Assembly: GCA_002715785.1 (NCBI GenBank)
Contig: PBAA01000039.1
Coordinates: 34,386 to 39,707, forward strand
Reading direction: 5' to 3'
DNA length: 5,322 bases
Source of the DNA: Gammaproteobacteria bacterium
GTDB taxonomy: Bacteria > Pseudomonadota > Gammaproteobacteria > Pseudomonadales > Azotimanducaceae
Positions 5,168 to 5,322 of this stretch are shown piece by piece; the first letter of the stretch is position 1; the number at the start of each line of letters is the position of its first letter. The position numbers were made by a program, and so were the translations under genes. The notes under the pieces are model-generated. The model saw nothing but the letters and a program-made list of their open reading frames with translations. It had not been told where the DNA came from and did not search any database.

Positions 5168-5322
5168 TTATTCCGCAAGACGACGAATGAGATCACTGGA
5201 AATCCGCTCAATCGCACCTCGATTATTCGATACCACCTGACGCGCAGCACGTCCCTCGGCCTCTCTTCGTCCCTCGTCCCTCAGTAACGAACCCACACAA
5301 TTGGCGAGTTCGTCTGCGTTAT
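5168..5322 (-). CDS. waaA: 3-deoxy-D-manno-octulosonic acid (Kdo) transferase, C-terminal 50 codons
   Basis: WaaA (KdtA) transfers Kdo from CMP-Kdo onto the lipid A precursor at the cytoplasmic face of the inner membrane, the first step of lipopolysaccharide core assembly. Only the C-terminal end is present. The minus-strand frame starts NADELANCVGSLLRDE, passes GRAARQVVSNNRGAIERI, and stops at a TAA (5170-5168). This follows the end of the WaaA GT-B fold: the segment like E. coli LAKEVSSLLTD, then the Gly-Arg-x-Ala, then the NxGAxxR helix (NRGAIER here). The short length limits certainty, but another GT-B transferase is less likely given that waaA is often near tolC in gammaproteobacteria. 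It is convergent with tolC, with 19 bp between stops. I saw no clear hairpin with a T-run in the gap. Confidence 0.8.
   Translation of the reverse strand, partial: NADELANCVGSLLRDEGRREAEGRAARQVVSNNRGAIERISSDLIRRLAE

Overview
The window looks like a chromosomal housekeeping segment from a gammaproteobacterium of roughly balanced base composition. The gene set and order resemble the E. coli and Pseudomonas neighbourhood where topoisomerase IV, the cAMP phosphodiesterase, a DUF1249 protein and TolC lie together. No species can be named from the sequence. No RNA gene, CRISPR array, insertion sequence or phage gene was seen.

Layout. On the minus strand, read from about 3480 down to position 1, is a compact gene series: a DUF1249 (YqiB-like) protein, CpdA (cAMP phosphodiesterase), ParE (topoisomerase IV subunit B) and the first 91 codons of ParC (subunit A, cut by the window edge). 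The cpdA stop and parE start share one base, and the parE-parC gap is 24 bp, so these are probably one operon. On the plus strand, tolC (3763-5148) encodes an outer-membrane efflux and secretion channel of 461 residues. It runs tail to tail into the last 50 codons of waaA (Kdo transferase) on the minus strand, with 19 bp between the two stops.

The most unusual region is the 285-bp divergent intergenic stretch 3478-3762. It holds two tandem palindromic operator-like sites with the shared pattern GTAAC-N6-GTTAC, spaced exactly 34 bp apart and flanked by 8-bp direct repeats that are themselves 68 bp (2 x 34) apart. A possible -35 box lies in the spacer of one site and a possible -10 box overlaps the other. 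This looks like a binding array for a dimeric repressor controlling tolC, the divergent operon, or both. The regulator is not encoded in the window. Closer to tolC there is a possible extended -10 promoter and a 27-codon upstream ORF whose stop overlaps the tolC start.

How the genes relate: parE and parC make the two subunits of the decatenating topoisomerase, CpdA lowers cAMP, and TolC and WaaA both concern the outer membrane (efflux/secretion and lipopolysaccharide core assembly). Compared with the E. coli order nudF-yqiB-cpdA-yqiA-parE, both nudF and yqiA are missing here. All genes recognised are ordinary core genes; the possible novelty is regulatory.
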